The notes: a model not told the origin generated them from the letters alone. Shown: positions 1 to 8,886, counted from the first letter of the stretch. The stretch: DNA of 64,000 bases from Microbacterium album (GCF_014643695.1 NZ_BMJY01000002.1:318550-382549), one strand, 5' to 3'. Numbers and translations are program-made.

Positions 1-64
1 GAGAAGCCCCGACCCCTACCCCCCGACCTCAACCCACCCGCTTCAACCCGGTGCGAGCGCGCCA

Positions 65-83
65 GCGCGAGCGTGCGGGCGCG
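65..83. repeat. 19-bp direct repeat, copy 1
   Basis: The sequence gcgcgagcgtgcgggcgcg at 65-83 recurs exactly at 275-293, directly after the A-tract repeat. The two copies bracket the whole hairpin and repeat segment. An exact 19-bp match is unlikely by chance even in GC-rich DNA. Confidence 0.7.
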
Positions 84-101
84 AGTGCGCCCGCCAACCA
101 G

Positions 102-137
102 GCGCGAAGCGCCGGCGCGCTTCGCGCAGCGAAGCGC
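102..137. repeat. Nested inverted repeats (hairpin cluster)
   Basis: The arm gcgcgaagcgc (102-112) pairs perfectly with 117-127 over a 4-base loop. The right arm can instead pair with gcgaagcgc at 129-137, so two alternative hairpins share one strand. No T-run follows. This may be a REP-like intergenic element or a terminator for a gene left of the window. Confidence 0.6.
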
Positions 138-169
138 CTCCCTCGCGGAGCGGCCCCTTGGGGCCCGAC

Positions 170-274
170 GCGTGGGAGGAAAAAGAAAGAGCGTGGGAGG
201 AAAAAAAGAAGAGCGTGGGAGGAAAAAAGAACAGCGCGGGAGAAAAAAGAACCAGCATGGGAGGAAAGAAAAGA
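170..274. repeat. Five-unit phased A-tract tandem repeat
   Basis: Five units of 20-22 bp lie head to tail: 170-190, 191-212, 213-233, 234-254 and 255-274. Each starts gcgtgggagga or a close variant and carries one or two A-tracts. The tracts recur at about two helical turns, the geometry that gives intrinsic DNA curvature. It lies 70 bases upstream of the oxidoreductase start. Confidence 0.75.
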
Positions 275-293
275 GCGCGAGCGTGCGGGCGCG
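275..293. repeat. 19-bp direct repeat, copy 2
   Basis: Exact second copy of the repeat at 65-83. It abuts the last unit of the A-tract array. Confidence 0.7.
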
Positions 294-344
294 GCTGCGC
301 CCCGCGGCTTGTCATCGCGGCACGGAAACCGGAAGGATCGACGC

Positions 345-1124
345 ATGAACCTGGAACGCGTCTCCCTCGGTATCGCGGCTGCGGCCGGTCCCGACATCGC
401 CCGCCGGATCGCGCCTGCGATCGAGGCCGCCGGGATGCGGGGGCTGTGGGTGAACGAGACGCCGGGTCACAGCGCGCTCGAGGTGGCGGCGGCCGCGGCC
501 GAGGCGACCGAGCGGATCGTGGTGGCGACCGGTGTCATCGCCGTCGACCGGCGTCCGGCGAACGAGATCGTCGCCGAGGTCGATCGGCTCCGGGTGCCCC
601 GTGAGCGGCTGGTGCTGGGCATCGGTTCGGGAGCTGCGCGCACCGGCGTGCTCGGGCTCGTCCGCGGCGCCCTCGACGACCTTCGTCCCGTGGGCGCGGC
701 GGGCGTCGTGGTGGGCGCGCTCGGCCCGCGCATGCGTCGGCTCGCCGCCGTGCGTGCCGACGGCGTGCTGTTGAACTGGCTCACGCCCGAGCACGCGGCC
801 GAGCAGGCGCGCGAGCACCGCGAGATCGACCCGGACGGGCGCGTGACCCTGTACGTCCGCACCGCGACCGAGCCCGAGGCGATGACCCGGCTCACCGAGG
901 AGGCGCGCCGGTACGGACGCTTCCCCACGTACGCCGCGAACTTCGCCCGCCTCGGCGTGGATCCGCTGGACACGACCATCGCGCCCGCGCGCCTCGCCGA
1001 GCGGCTCCCCGCCTACCTCAACGCCGTCGATGAGGTGGTGCTGCGAGCGATCGTGCCGTCCGACGACGCCGACGCCTACGTGCGCTTCGTCGATGCCGTC
1101 GCAGGCGCCGTCGCCGGGGCCTGA
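345..1124 (+). CDS. LLM-class flavin-dependent oxidoreductase (luciferase-like)
   Basis: A 259-residue luciferase-like monooxygenase-family protein, expected to be cytosolic and to use FMN or F420. The substrate cannot be read from sequence. It has the TIM-barrel pattern of the family: a strand reading GVIAVDRRPANEI near residue 65, then a glycine-rich LVLGIGSG segment near residue 90. Family members are often 280-340 residues, so this is a short version. The ATG at 345 follows ggaagg (331-336) at 8 bases. The frame stays open upstream to position 51, but that part is repeat-derived and low in complexity. It is convergent with the efflux pump, stops only 9 bases apart. Confidence 0.75.
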   Translation: MNLERVSLGIAAAAGPDIARRIAPAIEAAGMRGLWVNETPGHSALEVAAAAAEATERIVVATGVIAVDRRPANEIVAEVDRLRVPRERLVLGIGSGAARTGVLGLVRGALDDLRPVGAAGVVVGALGPRMRRLAAVRADGVLLNWLTPEHAAEQAREHREIDPDGRVTLYVRTATEPEAMTRLTEEARRYGRFPTYAANFARLGVDPLDTTIAPARLAERLPAYLNAVDEVVLRAIVPSDDADAYVRFVDAVAGAVAGA

Positions 1125-1133
1125 CGCCGCGGC

Positions 1134-2561
1134 TCAGGGCTCGGGAGCGGCGTCGTCCTTGGTCGGCGCGTCGGCGATGGGGACATGGGGCATGACGGCG
1201 GCGGTCGCGAGCATCAGCACGGCGGCGATCCCCGCGCCGATGTAGACGCCCGTGCCGCCTGCGCCGACCGCTCCCGGGACGTCCGCCCCGCCGCGAGCGG
1301 CGACCATCGCGGTCGCGACCGCACCGAACACCGCCACGCCTAGCGAGCTCCCCATCGAGCGGGAGAGCGAGTACGTGCCCGACACGACGCCGCGGCGCCG
1401 CGTGGCGACGGACGACTGGGCCGCGATGAGGGACGGTCCGGCGCTCAGCCCCAGGCCGATCCCGACGATGAAGCAGCCGATCGCCGTCAGCGGGATCGAC
1501 GGCCAGGAGGAGGCGACGGCGAGCCAGATCGTCCCGATGATCACGATGGCCGCGCCCATGACGATCGTCCTGCGGAAGCCGACGCGCAGGTAGACGCGCC
1601 CGGCGAGCGCGCCGGCGAGCGGCCAGCCGATCAGGAGCGTCGCCACCGTGAGACCCGATGCGACCGGCGGCACGCCGAGCGTCCCCGCCAGGAACGTCGG
1701 CGTATACGACACGATCCCGATCGTCACCATGCCCACCGTCATCGACACCAGTGCCGCGCTCCGGACGATCCCGCTGCGGACGACCCACGGCGCGATGATC
1801 GGGTCGGGTGCCCGCCGTTCCACGAGCACGAACGCGGTCAGCAGCACGGCGCCGCCGCCGAACACGGCGACGGTCTGCCAGGATGCCCACTCCCACGCGT
1901 TGCCGCTCTCGAGCACGCCGACCGCCAGCAGCACGAGCGCGGCGGTCAGCAGCAGAGCCCCCGGGGCGTCGATGCGGGCGGGGCGCGGGGTGAACGACTC
2001 GCGGTAGTTCCGCCACAGCATGAACAGCGCGAGCAGACCGAGCGGCAGGTTGACCCAGAAGATCCACCGCCACGAGAGGAACTGCGCGAAGAGCCCGCCG
2101 ATCGTCGGGCCGGAGACGGCGGCGATGGCCCACATGCTCGACAGGTACGCCTGGACGCGGGCGCGCTCCCTCACCGTGTAGATGTCGCCCGCGATCGTCA
2201 GCGCCATGGGCATGATGGCGCCCGCGCCGAGGCCCTGCAGCGCGCGGAAGGCGATCAGCGAGCCCATGTCCCATGCGGTCGCGCACAGCACGGACGAGAC
2301 GATGAACAGACCGATGCCGGTGAAGATGACCGGTCGTCGGCCGAGCGTGTCGCCGAGCTTGGCGTAGACCGGCACGGTCGACACCTGCCCCAGCAGGTAT
2401 GCCGAGAACAGCCAGGGGTACGAGGCGAAGTCGCCGAGCTCCCCGACGATCGTCGTCACCGCGGTCGAGAGCACCGTCGCGTCGATCGCGAACAGGAAGA
2501 TGACGAGCATGAGTGCGAGAAGGATGGGCCCGCGCTCGGATCGCAGGCCCACGTCGCTCAT
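1134..2561 (-). CDS. MFS transporter, DHA2 (EmrB/QacA) type
   Basis: A 475-residue inner-membrane drug/proton antiporter with about 14 hydrophobic segments. Visible family motifs are the TM1 motif with IDATVLSTAVTTI, motif A as KLGDTLGRRPV between TM2 and TM3, and motif C as AVSGPTIGGLF in TM5 followed by SWRWIFWVNLPLG. The ATG at 2561 was chosen because the protein then starts just before TM1; an upstream ATG at 2603 would add 14 unconserved residues. No good ribosome site precedes either. It is convergent with the luciferase-like gene and lies downstream of xylB on the same strand with a 72-bp gap, so it probably has its own promoter. The substrate is unknown. Confidence 0.85.
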   Translation of the reverse strand: MSDVGLRSERGPILLALMLVIFLFAIDATVLSTAVTTIVGELGDFASYPWLFSAYLLGQVSTVPVYAKLGDTLGRRPVIFTGIGLFIVSSVLCATAWDMGSLIAFRALQGLGAGAIMPMALTIAGDIYTVRERARVQAYLSSMWAIAAVSGPTIGGLFAQFLSWRWIFWVNLPLGLLALFMLWRNYRESFTPRPARIDAPGALLLTAALVLLAVGVLESGNAWEWASWQTVAVFGGGAVLLTAFVLVERRAPDPIIAPWVVRSGIVRSAALVSMTVGMVTIGIVSYTPTFLAGTLGVPPVASGLTVATLLIGWPLAGALAGRVYLRVGFRRTIVMGAAIVIIGTIWLAVASSWPSIPLTAIGCFIVGIGLGLSAGPSLIAAQSSVATRRRGVVSGTYSLSRSMGSSLGVAVFGAVATAMVAARGGADVPGAVGAGGTGVYIGAGIAAVLMLATAAVMPHVPIADAPTKDDAAPEP

Positions 2562-2633
2562 CCGCACCAGTAGATCACATCCGGCGCCCTCGTGGCCGCG
2601 CAATCCGCGGGGTGGAAGGCGGCTCGCTGCGGG

Positions 2634-4055
2634 TCAGCGTCGCGCGGCGTACTGCTCGCGGATCACCGGCCGGGTGTCCCGCGCGGGCTCGGCCGCCAGC
2701 GCCACGGGCCAGGCGGGGCGGCGGTCCGTGAGAGCCCACGCCGCCTGCGCCGCCGCGCCGGCGGCCACGTACTCGTCCGGCTGCGGGACGACGACGGGCG
2801 CGTCGAACACCTGCGCCGCGACGGTCGCGACCGCCTCGCTCTGCGCCGCGCCGCCGATGAGGAGCACGCGCTCGGCCGCGACACCGTGGGCGCGCACCGC
2901 ATCGAGCCCCTCGGCGAGCCCGCACAGCACGCCCTCGATCGCCGCGCGGGCGAGGTTCTCGCGCGTGGTGGAGGCGAGCGTCATCCCGAACAGGGTGGCC
3001 GTCGCATCCGGCAGGTTCGGTGTGCGCTCGCCCTCGAACCACGGCTGCAGCACGAGGCCGCCCGCGCCGGGCGCCGCGGCCAGCGCGAGCTCCGAGAGCC
3101 GGGCGTGGTCGACGCCGAGCAGTCCCGCCGTGGCATCCAGCACCCGCGCCGCGTTCAGGGTGGTCACGATCGGGAGGTGCCCGTCGGCAGCGTCGGCGAA
3201 GCCCGCGACGGTCCCCGACGCGTCCTGCACCGGCACGTCGGTCACGGCGAAGACCGTGCCGCTCGTGCCGATCGAGACCACGACGTCCCCCGTCGCGGCG
3301 CCCAGCCCGAGTGCCGCGGCCGCGTTGTCTCCGGCCCCCGCCGACACGATCATGCCGCCGAGGCCGGCGACGGATCCGCTCGGCGCGAGGACCCGGGGCA
3401 GGACGATGCCGGACGCCGGGCGGCGCAGCGCGTGCGCCAGCAGACCGCGGTCGTACGCGTCGTGCGACGGATCGAAGTACGCGGTGCCGCTGGCTTCGGA
3501 ACGGTCGGTGATGAGCTCGTCGAGCACCGGCCCGAGCGCCGATTCGCCCGCCGGGCCATAGCCGCGCAGGCGCCAGGTGAGCCAGTCGTGGGGGAGTGCG
3601 ATCGCGGCGATGCGGGCGGCGTTGTCCGGTTCGTGATCGGCCAGCCAGCGGAGCTTGCTCGCCGTGAACGACGCGACCGGTACGACGCCTGTCCGGCGCG
3701 CGTACTCGGCGGCGCCGATCTCCTCGGCCAGGGCGGCGGCCGCCGCGGCGGACCGCGTGTCGTTCCACAGCAGTGCGGGGCGGATGACGCGACCGTCCGC
3801 GTCGAGCGCGACGAGGCCGTGCTGCTGGCCCGCGACGCCGACCGCGGCGACGTCGTCGAGCCCGCCCGCGTCGGCGATCGCCGCCTGCATCGCGTCCCAC
3901 CAGTGCCGAGGCTCGACCTCCGTGCCGTCCGGGTGTGCGGCGCGGCCCCGGCGGGCCGCACCGTCCGACGCGCGTGCAATCTCGCCCGTATCGAGATCGC
4001 GGACGACGACCTTGCAGCTCTGCGTCGAGGAGTCGATGCCTGCGACGAGCGTCAC
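2634..4055 (-). CDS. xylB: Xylulokinase
   Basis: A 473-residue FGGY-family kinase that phosphorylates D-xylulose to xylulose 5-phosphate, the entry to the pentose phosphate pathway. Visible features are the ATP-site motif GIDSSTQS (6-13), GQQHG (76-80), the substrate-region LLWNDTRS (95-102), [10 protein letters not shown] (154-163), and [11 protein letters not shown] with likely catalytic Asp243. The GTG at 4055 was chosen because it gives the family N-terminus and sits 13 bases behind the xylA stop with an agcgggg site before it. The longer frame to 4235 only mirrors xylA. Transcribed with xylA from the promoter near 5310. Confidence 0.93.
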   Translation of the reverse strand: MTLVAGIDSSTQSCKVVVRDLDTGEIARASDGAARRGRAAHPDGTEVEPRHWWDAMQAAIADAGGLDDVAAVGVAGQQHGLVALDADGRVIRPALLWNDTRSAAAAAALAEEIGAAEYARRTGVVPVASFTASKLRWLADHEPDNAARIAAIALPHDWLTWRLRGYGPAGESALGPVLDELITDRSEASGTAYFDPSHDAYDRGLLAHALRRPASGIVLPRVLAPSGSVAGLGGMIVSAGAGDNAAAALGLGAATGDVVVSIGTSGTVFAVTDVPVQDASGTVAGFADAADGHLPIVTTLNAARVLDATAGLLGVDHARLSELALAAAPGAGGLVLQPWFEGERTPNLPDATATLFGMTLASTTRENLARAAIEGVLCGLAEGLDAVRAHGVAAERVLLIGGAAQSEAVATVAAQVFDAPVVVPQPDEYVAAGAAAQAAWALTDRRPAWPVALAAEPARDTRPVIREQYAARR

Positions 4056-4068
4056 GTCGGCGCCCCGC

Positions 4069-5259
4069 TCAGCGAGCGCCGAGCAGGTGCTCGGTCGCGA
4101 GCTGCTGCAGGCGCACGAACCCGAAGCCCTTGCCCCCGAAGTAGGCGTCGGCGTCGAAGTCCTCGAACGCGCTGCGGTCGGCCAGCAGGTCGGCGACAGT
4201 CTCGCCTTCGCCGAGCGTGGGCTGAGCGAGCTCACCGAGCTTCGCGGCGGCCAGAGCCTCCTGCACCTCGGGGTCGGCGCGGAACGCCCGTGCGCGCTCC
4301 TTGAGGAGCAGGTAGGTGCGCATGTTCGCCGCCGCCGACTCCCACACGCCCGACTCGTCCTCGGTGCGCGAGGGCTTGTAGTCGAAGTGGCGGGGGCCGT
4401 CGTACGCGGGGCCGCCCGCGGGCCCGCCGTTCTCGAGCAGGTCGACGAGCGCGAAGGCGTTGTGCAGGTCGCCGTGTCCGAACACCAGGTCCTGGTCGTA
4501 CTTGATGCCGCGCTGGCCGTTCAGGTCGATGTGGAACAGCTTGCCGTGCCACAGCGCCTGGGCGATGCCCGCCTCGAAGTTCAGGCCGGCCATCTGCTCG
4601 TGGCCGACCTCGGGGTTGAGGCCGACCAGCTCGGGGTGCTCGAGCTCGTTGATGAACGCCAGCGCGTGACCGACGGTCGGCAACAGGATGTCGCCGCGCG
4701 GCTCGTTCGGCTTCGGCTCGAGCGCGAAGCGCAGGCCGTAGCCCTTGTCGAGCACATACTGGCCGAGGAGGTCGACGGCCTCCTTGTAGCGATCGAGGGC
4801 GAGGCGGATGTCCTTGGCCGAGTCGTACTCGGCGCCCTCGCGGCCGCCCCACATCACGAACGTCTCGGCGCCGAGCTCGGCGGCGAGGTCGATGTTGCGC
4901 AGCACCTTGCGGAGCGCGAAGCGGCGGACGTCGCGGTCGTTGGACGTGAAGCCGCCGTCCTTGAACACCGGTGCGCTGAACAGGTTCGTGGTGACCATGG
5001 GGACGACGAGGCCGGTGGCGGCGAGCGCCGCCTTGAGGCGGTCTATCTGGGTCTGGCGCTCCGCATCGGTCGAGCCGAAGGCGAACAGGTCGTCGTCGTG
5101 GAACGTCAGGCCGTACGCGCCGAGCTCGGCGAGCTTCTCGACGGCGTGCACGACGTCGAGCGCGGGCCGGGTCGGGCCGCCGAACGGGTCGGCGCCGTTG
5201 TAGCCGACGGTCCAGAGACCGAAGGAGAACTTGTCGTCCTTGGTGGGGGTGAGCGACAT
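4069..5259 (-). CDS. xylA: Xylose isomerase (class I, Streptomyces type)
   Basis: A 396-residue cytosolic isomerase converting D-xylose to D-xylulose with two divalent metals. The catalytic residues fall at the positions used for the Streptomyces enzymes: His54 and Asp57 in LTFHDDD, Glu181 and Lys183 in [12 protein letters not shown], and Glu217 and His220 in [11 protein letters not shown]. The length matches the short class I group. First gene of the leftward xylAB operon. The start is the ATG at 5259, followed by a charged N-terminus typical of actinobacterial XylA. A promoter with a 17-bp spacer and an imperfect operator lie just upstream. Confidence 0.97.
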   Translation of the reverse strand: MSLTPTKDDKFSFGLWTVGYNGADPFGGPTRPALDVVHAVEKLAELGAYGLTFHDDDLFAFGSTDAERQTQIDRLKAALAATGLVVPMVTTNLFSAPVFKDGGFTSNDRDVRRFALRKVLRNIDLAAELGAETFVMWGGREGAEYDSAKDIRLALDRYKEAVDLLGQYVLDKGYGLRFALEPKPNEPRGDILLPTVGHALAFINELEHPELVGLNPEVGHEQMAGLNFEAGIAQALWHGKLFHIDLNGQRGIKYDQDLVFGHGDLHNAFALVDLLENGGPAGGPAYDGPRHFDYKPSRTEDESGVWESAAANMRTYLLLKERARAFRADPEVQEALAAAKLGELAQPTLGEGETVADLLADRSAFEDFDADAYFGGKGFGFVRLQQLATEHLLGAR

Positions 5260-5290
5260 GGGACTGCCCGCTTTCAGCGTCGTCGGTGAA

Positions 5291-5333
5291 TTGTTGTGAC
5301 ACCAAACATATCAACCGCGGCCCGGCTGCGCAA
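5291..5333 (-). promoter_or_regulatory. xylAB promoter and candidate operator
   Basis: On the minus strand, -35 TTGCGC (5333-5328), a 17-base spacer and -10 TATGTT (5310-5305) precede xylA. Directly after and overlapping the -10 lies an imperfect palindrome around GTGTCAC with ttgttgtg and ccaaa flanks (5291-5306 on plus coordinates). Its position over the start site suits a repressor, for example the ROK protein at 14.8 kb. The regulator assignment is inference. Confidence 0.6.
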
Positions 5334-5371
5334 CGCACGCGCGCGACGCGTTCGCCCACTATCGTCGGGGG

Positions 5372-5587
5372 ATGCCCGACGCGCCCCATCCGATCCCGCA
5401 CATCCGCAGCGCGCGACCGGAGGGCGACGCCGCGGTCGCCGCGCTGACGTTCGACGACGGCCCGGAACCCGGCACGACGCCGCAGCTGCTCGAGCTGCTG
5501 GCCGAGCACCGCATCCCCGCGGTCTTCGCGGTCGTGGGGGAGCGGGTGCGGGCTCCTGGCGGTGCCGACCTGCCCGCCGACGTGTGA
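5372..5587 (+). pseudogene. Truncated polysaccharide deacetylase (NodB/CE4) remnant
   Basis: A 71-codon ORF that begins like a NodB-domain deacetylase: [20 protein letters not shown] carries the metal and catalytic Asp pair of motif 1, and [10 protein letters not shown] is the usual next strand. The reading then stops after a short GGADLPADV tail. The rest of a roughly 200-residue domain, including the HxxxH metal ligands, is absent, so it cannot be an active CE4 enzyme. CE4 includes acetylxylan esterases, which would fit the xylan locus. The start is supported by TATCGT six bases upstream. It converges on the TauE gene, whose stop lies 6 bases away, so a deletion at this boundary is the likely cause. 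Confidence 0.75.
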
Positions 5588-5593
5588 GCTCGG

Positions 5594-6334
5594 TCAGGCG
5601 ATCACGAGGTACAGCGCCCCGGCGACCGTCAGGGCGATCACGATGCGCTCGAACGTGCGCTGGTCCAGACGCGACAGCAGCGACCTGCCGAGGAACGCGC
5701 CGGCGACGACGCCGGGCACGAGCAGCAGGTCCATCAGCAGCGTCTCGGGCACGATGATGCCGAGGCCGACCGAGAACGGGATCTTCGCCAGGTTGATGCC
5801 GGCAAAGAACCACGCCGCCGTCCCCAGGAATTCGCGCATGGGAAAGCGTGCAGCGAGGAAGTACATCGACATCACGGGGCCCGCCGCGTTGGCGACCATG
5901 GTCGTGAAGCCGCCGAGCGTGCCGTACGTCGTGGCCGCGACCAGGCCGCCTCCGGCCGTGGCAGGATCCGCGCCGCGGCGGCGCCACAGCGTGACCCCCA
6001 CGACCAGCAGCAGGATGATGCCGATCACCCTGCGCGTCCACGCGTCCGAGGCGAAGGCCAGGAAGGCGGACCCCAACACGAGCCCCACGAGCACGGCGGG
6101 AATGAGCGGCACGAGCGCCCGTACGCGAGCGTGCCGTCGATGCATCCACAGCGCGAAAGCGTCGCCCACGATGAGCAGGATGAGCAGCGCACCCGTCGAC
6201 TCCTTCGCCGGCAGCACGGCTGCGAACAGCGCGATCGCGAGCGTGTTCGCGCCGGGAAGCGCCGCCTTCGACACGCCGACCGCCACGGCGGCGAGCGCCA
6301 GCGCGGCCCACGCGATGCCGCTGAGCTCGGTCAT
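5594..6334 (-). CDS. TauE/SafE-family permease (sulfite exporter type)
   Basis: A 246-residue polytopic membrane protein of the TauE/SafE family, which moves anions such as sulfite, sulfoacetate or similar compounds; the substrate here is unknown. It has about eight hydrophobic segments in two halves, with the family repeat visible as VGVSKAALPGANTLA near residue 18 and TLGGFTTMVANAAGPVMSMYF in the second half. The ATG at 6334 gives an N-terminus that leads straight into TM1. It lies between the deacetylase remnant and the xylanase, on the xylanase strand, separated from it by a hairpin. No obvious role in xylan use. Confidence 0.85.
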   Translation of the reverse strand: MTELSGIAWAALALAAVAVGVSKAALPGANTLAIALFAAVLPAKESTGALLILLIVGDAFALWMHRRHARVRALVPLIPAVLVGLVLGSAFLAFASDAWTRRVIGIILLLVVGVTLWRRRGADPATAGGGLVAATTYGTLGGFTTMVANAAGPVMSMYFLAARFPMREFLGTAAWFFAGINLAKIPFSVGLGIIVPETLLMDLLLVPGVVAGAFLGRSLLSRLDQRTFERIVIALTVAGALYLVIA

Positions 6335-6385
6335 CCGCGAGCCTCAGTCGTCGTCGCGGCGGTGGTCACGAGCGACCACGCTATC

Positions 6386-6410
6386 CGTCCCGTCCTCGGC
6401 GGACGGGACG
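6386..6410. terminator. Hairpin after the xylanase gene
   Basis: A perfect 10-bp stem, CGTCCCGTCC (6386-6395) with GGACGGGACG (6401-6410), closes a 5-base loop between the xylanase stop (6449) and the TauE start (6334). There is no T-run, as is common for actinobacterial terminators. Confidence 0.6.
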
Positions 6411-6448
6411 CCGCGCCCGGCTCGCCGCGCCCCGGCGCGCGTGTCGGA

Positions 6449-7672
6449 TCAGGTGAGCGCGACCGTCGCCGTCGCAGCGTTGCCGAGCGCGAACGCCGCC
6501 GCCGCGCCGTCCGCGCTCACGCGGTAGTCGCCGCGCCAGCCCTCGACGCGCACGAGTCCGGCCTCGTCGGTGCGCAGGCGCGTGGGGGAGAGCCACCACT
6601 CGCCCCGGATCAGCGCCCGCAGGCGGTCGTACGACGGTTTGCGAGTGCCGTCCGAGCGCAGCAGGCCGATCGGCGCGCCGAGCCACGCGCCGGCGTCCGT
6701 GATGCCCCAGTACGTGATCGCCTCGACCGCCGGGTGGCTCACGAGCGCGCGGTAGTGGCGCTCGATCTCGTCGGCCTGCCGGGCCTCACCCTCGGGCGTG
6801 CTCGGCCACGACTCCGGCTGGAAGTCGTTCAGGTCCTCGATCTCGGGCGGCATGAGGGCGCCCGACACCAGGCTCGTCTCGGTGAAGTGCAGCGGCAGCC
6901 CGAACCGCGCGAAGCGATCCGCGACCTCGAGCAGCTGCTCCTCGCCGCGGAAGCCCTGGTGCATGTGGGTCTGCAGGCCGATCGCGTCGATCCGCACACC
7001 CGCGGCGAGCGCATCCTCGATCACCCGCTCGTACCGCTCCGACAGGTCGAAGTCGTTGATCAGCAGCGTCGCAGCGGGGTTCTCGGCCCGCGCGGTCTCG
7101 AACGCCAGTCGCACGATCTCCGTGGGTCCGAGCGTCCGCGCGAGCCGGGAGACGGCGTTCGGCACTCCGTCGGGCTCGTTCGTGAAGACCGGCATGATCG
7201 CCACCTCGTTGATGGCGTCCCACGTGTCGACGAGGCCGGCGAACTCGCGCACCTCGCGCGCGACGCGTCCGCGCACGATCCGCTCGACGTCGTCGGCCGG
7301 CAGCGCGTCCAGCCATCGTGCCTTCACGGTGTGCCACACGAGCGGGTGACCCTTGACGCGCACTCCCCGCTCGGCGAACCAGCGCGCCGCGGTGCGCAGT
7401 CGCGTCGTGTCCGGGCGTCCCTGCTCCGGCTCGAAGTCGCCCCAGTAGAACGGCAGCGTCGCGGTGTCGAACAGCGCGAGCCAGTCGTCGGCGAGCTGCG
7501 ACCGATCGACCTCGCCGTTCGCGTGAGGCACCAGGTCGAACCCGATGTTGCCGAACGCGAACGCGTGCCTGGTCTGCTCGACCACGACGTCACGATGCGC
7601 GAGCGGGCTGCCGTCCGCCGCCGTGAGCTGGAGGTCGGCGACACCCGTGCGGTGCGCGAAAGCGGAGGTCAT
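6449..7672 (-). CDS. GH10 endo-1,4-beta-xylanase, cytoplasmic
   Basis: A 407-residue glycoside hydrolase family 10 enzyme that cuts beta-1,4-xylosidic bonds with retention. The acid/base is Glu156 in DTWDAINE and the nucleophile is Glu265 in LHFTETS. GHPLVWH (108-114) is the usual substrate-binding segment. There is no signal peptide, so it should act in the cytosol on imported xylo-oligosaccharides rather than on polymeric xylan. A beta-rich extension follows the barrel from about residue 345. The ATG at 7672 overlaps the LacI stop by ATGA, so translation is coupled to the regulator. The much longer frame upstream is a shadow of lacI. Confidence 0.93.
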   Translation of the reverse strand: MTSAFAHRTGVADLQLTAADGSPLAHRDVVVEQTRHAFAFGNIGFDLVPHANGEVDRSQLADDWLALFDTATLPFYWGDFEPEQGRPDTTRLRTAARWFAERGVRVKGHPLVWHTVKARWLDALPADDVERIVRGRVAREVREFAGLVDTWDAINEVAIMPVFTNEPDGVPNAVSRLARTLGPTEIVRLAFETARAENPAATLLINDFDLSERYERVIEDALAAGVRIDAIGLQTHMHQGFRGEEQLLEVADRFARFGLPLHFTETSLVSGALMPPEIEDLNDFQPESWPSTPEGEARQADEIERHYRALVSHPAVEAITYWGITDAGAWLGAPIGLLRSDGTRKPSYDRLRALIRGEWWLSPTRLRTDEAGLVRVEGWRGDYRVSADGAAAAFALGNAATATVALT

Positions 7673-8739
7673 GTGTGCTCCGGGAGGGGACGGGTCGAGC
7701 CGCGGACGATGAGCTCCGCGGGCATGCGGTGGTGCCCGGCCTCCCCGCCGTCCAGCATCGTCAGAAGCAGCTGGACCGCCGCGGCGCCCATGCGGTGCAG
7801 CGGCTGGCGGACGGTCGTGAGGCTCGGCTCGCACGCGGAGGCCTCGGGGATGTCGTCGAAACCGACCACGGAGAGGTCGTCGGGGATGCGCAGGCCCCGG
7901 GTGGCCGCCACGCGCACGGTCTCGATGGCGGAGAGGTCGTTCGCGGCGAACACGGCGGTCGGCCGGTCGGCGAGGTCCAGCAGCGTCGCCGCGCCGCGCG
8001 AGGCCTCGGGCGCGCGGTAGCCGCCCTCCGCGATCAGCGCGGGGTCGAACGGGATCCCCGCATCCGCCAGCGCGTCGCGGTAGCCCTGCTCGCGCAGTCG
8101 CGCGGACTCGAGGTCGCCGCGCCCGCGCAGGTGGGCGATCCGGCGGTGGCCGAGCGCGATGAGGTGCTCCGTGGCGAGGCGTGCGCCCGCCAGGTTGTCG
8201 GTGTCGACGGTGGCGGGGCCCGCGGAGCCCGTGTGGGGATCGATCGCCACGACGGGCACGGAGGCGCTCGGCAACGCGACCGTGGGCGTCACGAGGACCG
8301 CGCCGTCGATCAGCGTGCCGGCCAGGCGCGAGAGGGAGCGTCGTTCCCAGCCGACGTGATCGCCCGCGGACACGCTCCCCGCGTACGCGAGCACGTCGTA
8401 GGACGTGTCCGCCAGGGAGTCGGAGACGCCCTGCAGCAGCTGGAGCGCGAACGGCTCGAACTCCGCCACGAGCACGCCGATCACGTGCGTGCGCCGACGG
8501 CGCATCGAGGCAGCCACGAGCGAGCTCTCGTAGCCGAGGTCCTCCACCACGCGCAGGACGCGTGCGCTCGTCGCCTCGGCGATCCCATCCCGCCCGTTGA
8601 TCACCTTCGAGACCGTCGCCACCGACACCCCCGCCGTGCGCGCGACGTCCCGGATGGTGACCCGGCTGGCTCGCCGAACGCTCCGCTCCGGGTGCGCGGA
8701 GGCCGGTTCGGGGGTGGGGGTCGTCCTCAGCTCGGTCAT
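7669..8739 (-). CDS. LacI-family transcriptional regulator
   Basis: A 356-residue LacI/GalR-family repressor. The N-terminal helix-turn-helix (28-50) reads TIRDVARTAGVSVATVSKVI, followed by a hinge and a periplasmic-binding-like sugar domain ending in GFDDIPEA and the C-terminal subunit. Its sensed ligand is probably a xylo-oligosaccharide, by context. The ATG at 8739 lies 7 bases after TACGCT (minus strand), which implies a leaderless message. An alternative start further upstream would fall inside the operator and is unlikely. It is coupled to the GH10 xylanase by an ATGA overlap and diverges from the sugar ABC operon, so it should regulate both directions and itself. Confidence 0.93.
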   Translation of the reverse strand: MTELRTTPTPEPASAHPERSVRRASRVTIRDVARTAGVSVATVSKVINGRDGIAEATSARVLRVVEDLGYESSLVAASMRRRRTHVIGVLVAEFEPFALQLLQGVSDSLADTSYDVLAYAGSVSAGDHVGWERRSLSRLAGTLIDGAVLVTPTVALPSASVPVVAIDPHTGSAGPATVDTDNLAGARLATEHLIALGHRRIAHLRGRGDLESARLREQGYRDALADAGIPFDPALIAEGGYRAPEASRGAATLLDLADRPTAVFAANDLSAIETVRVAATRGLRIPDDLSVVGFDDIPEASACEPSLTTVRQPLHRMGAAAVQLLLTMLDGGEAGHHRMPAELIVRGSTRPLPEHT

Positions 8740-8768
8740 CGTGCTCAGCGTACCTTCTGTTTCGAAAA

Positions 8769-8789
8769 CGATATCGATATCGATTGACA
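8769..8789. promoter_or_regulatory. LacI-type operator overlapping divergent promoters
   Basis: The perfect 14-bp palindrome CGATATCGATATCG (8769-8782) lies between lacI and the binding-protein gene and runs into TTGACA (8784-8789), a good -35 for the rightward ABC operon. The matching -10 is weak (near 8807-8812). The leftward lacI -10 TACGCT is at 8752-8747. Repressor bound here would block both directions. Confidence 0.7.
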
Positions 8790-8886
8790 TTTGTTGGCGA
8801 CGGTGACAAAGTCGTGCTCGGCGCCCCGGAGGCCTCGGTGACTGGAGCCGGGCGGTGCGCATACTCGACGAGGAGGATTCACGCCC

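Larger units (their letters stand above)
1..344. other. Gene-free left edge with repeats and hairpins
   Basis: No gene is visible before the start at 345. The stretch holds an inverted-repeat cluster (102-137), a 19-bp direct repeat (65-83 and 275-293) and a five-unit purine-rich repeat with phased A-tracts (170-274). An open frame runs through it into the oxidoreductase gene, but it encodes only an Arg/Lys/Glu-rich run typical of read-through of repeats. Confidence 0.6.

Noticed and set aside
51..344. N-terminal extension of the luciferase-like protein to position 51
   Set aside because: The extra 98 residues come from the A-tract repeat and GC hairpins, are low in complexity and are unlike the family. 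The ATG at 345 has a ribosome site and family N-terminus.
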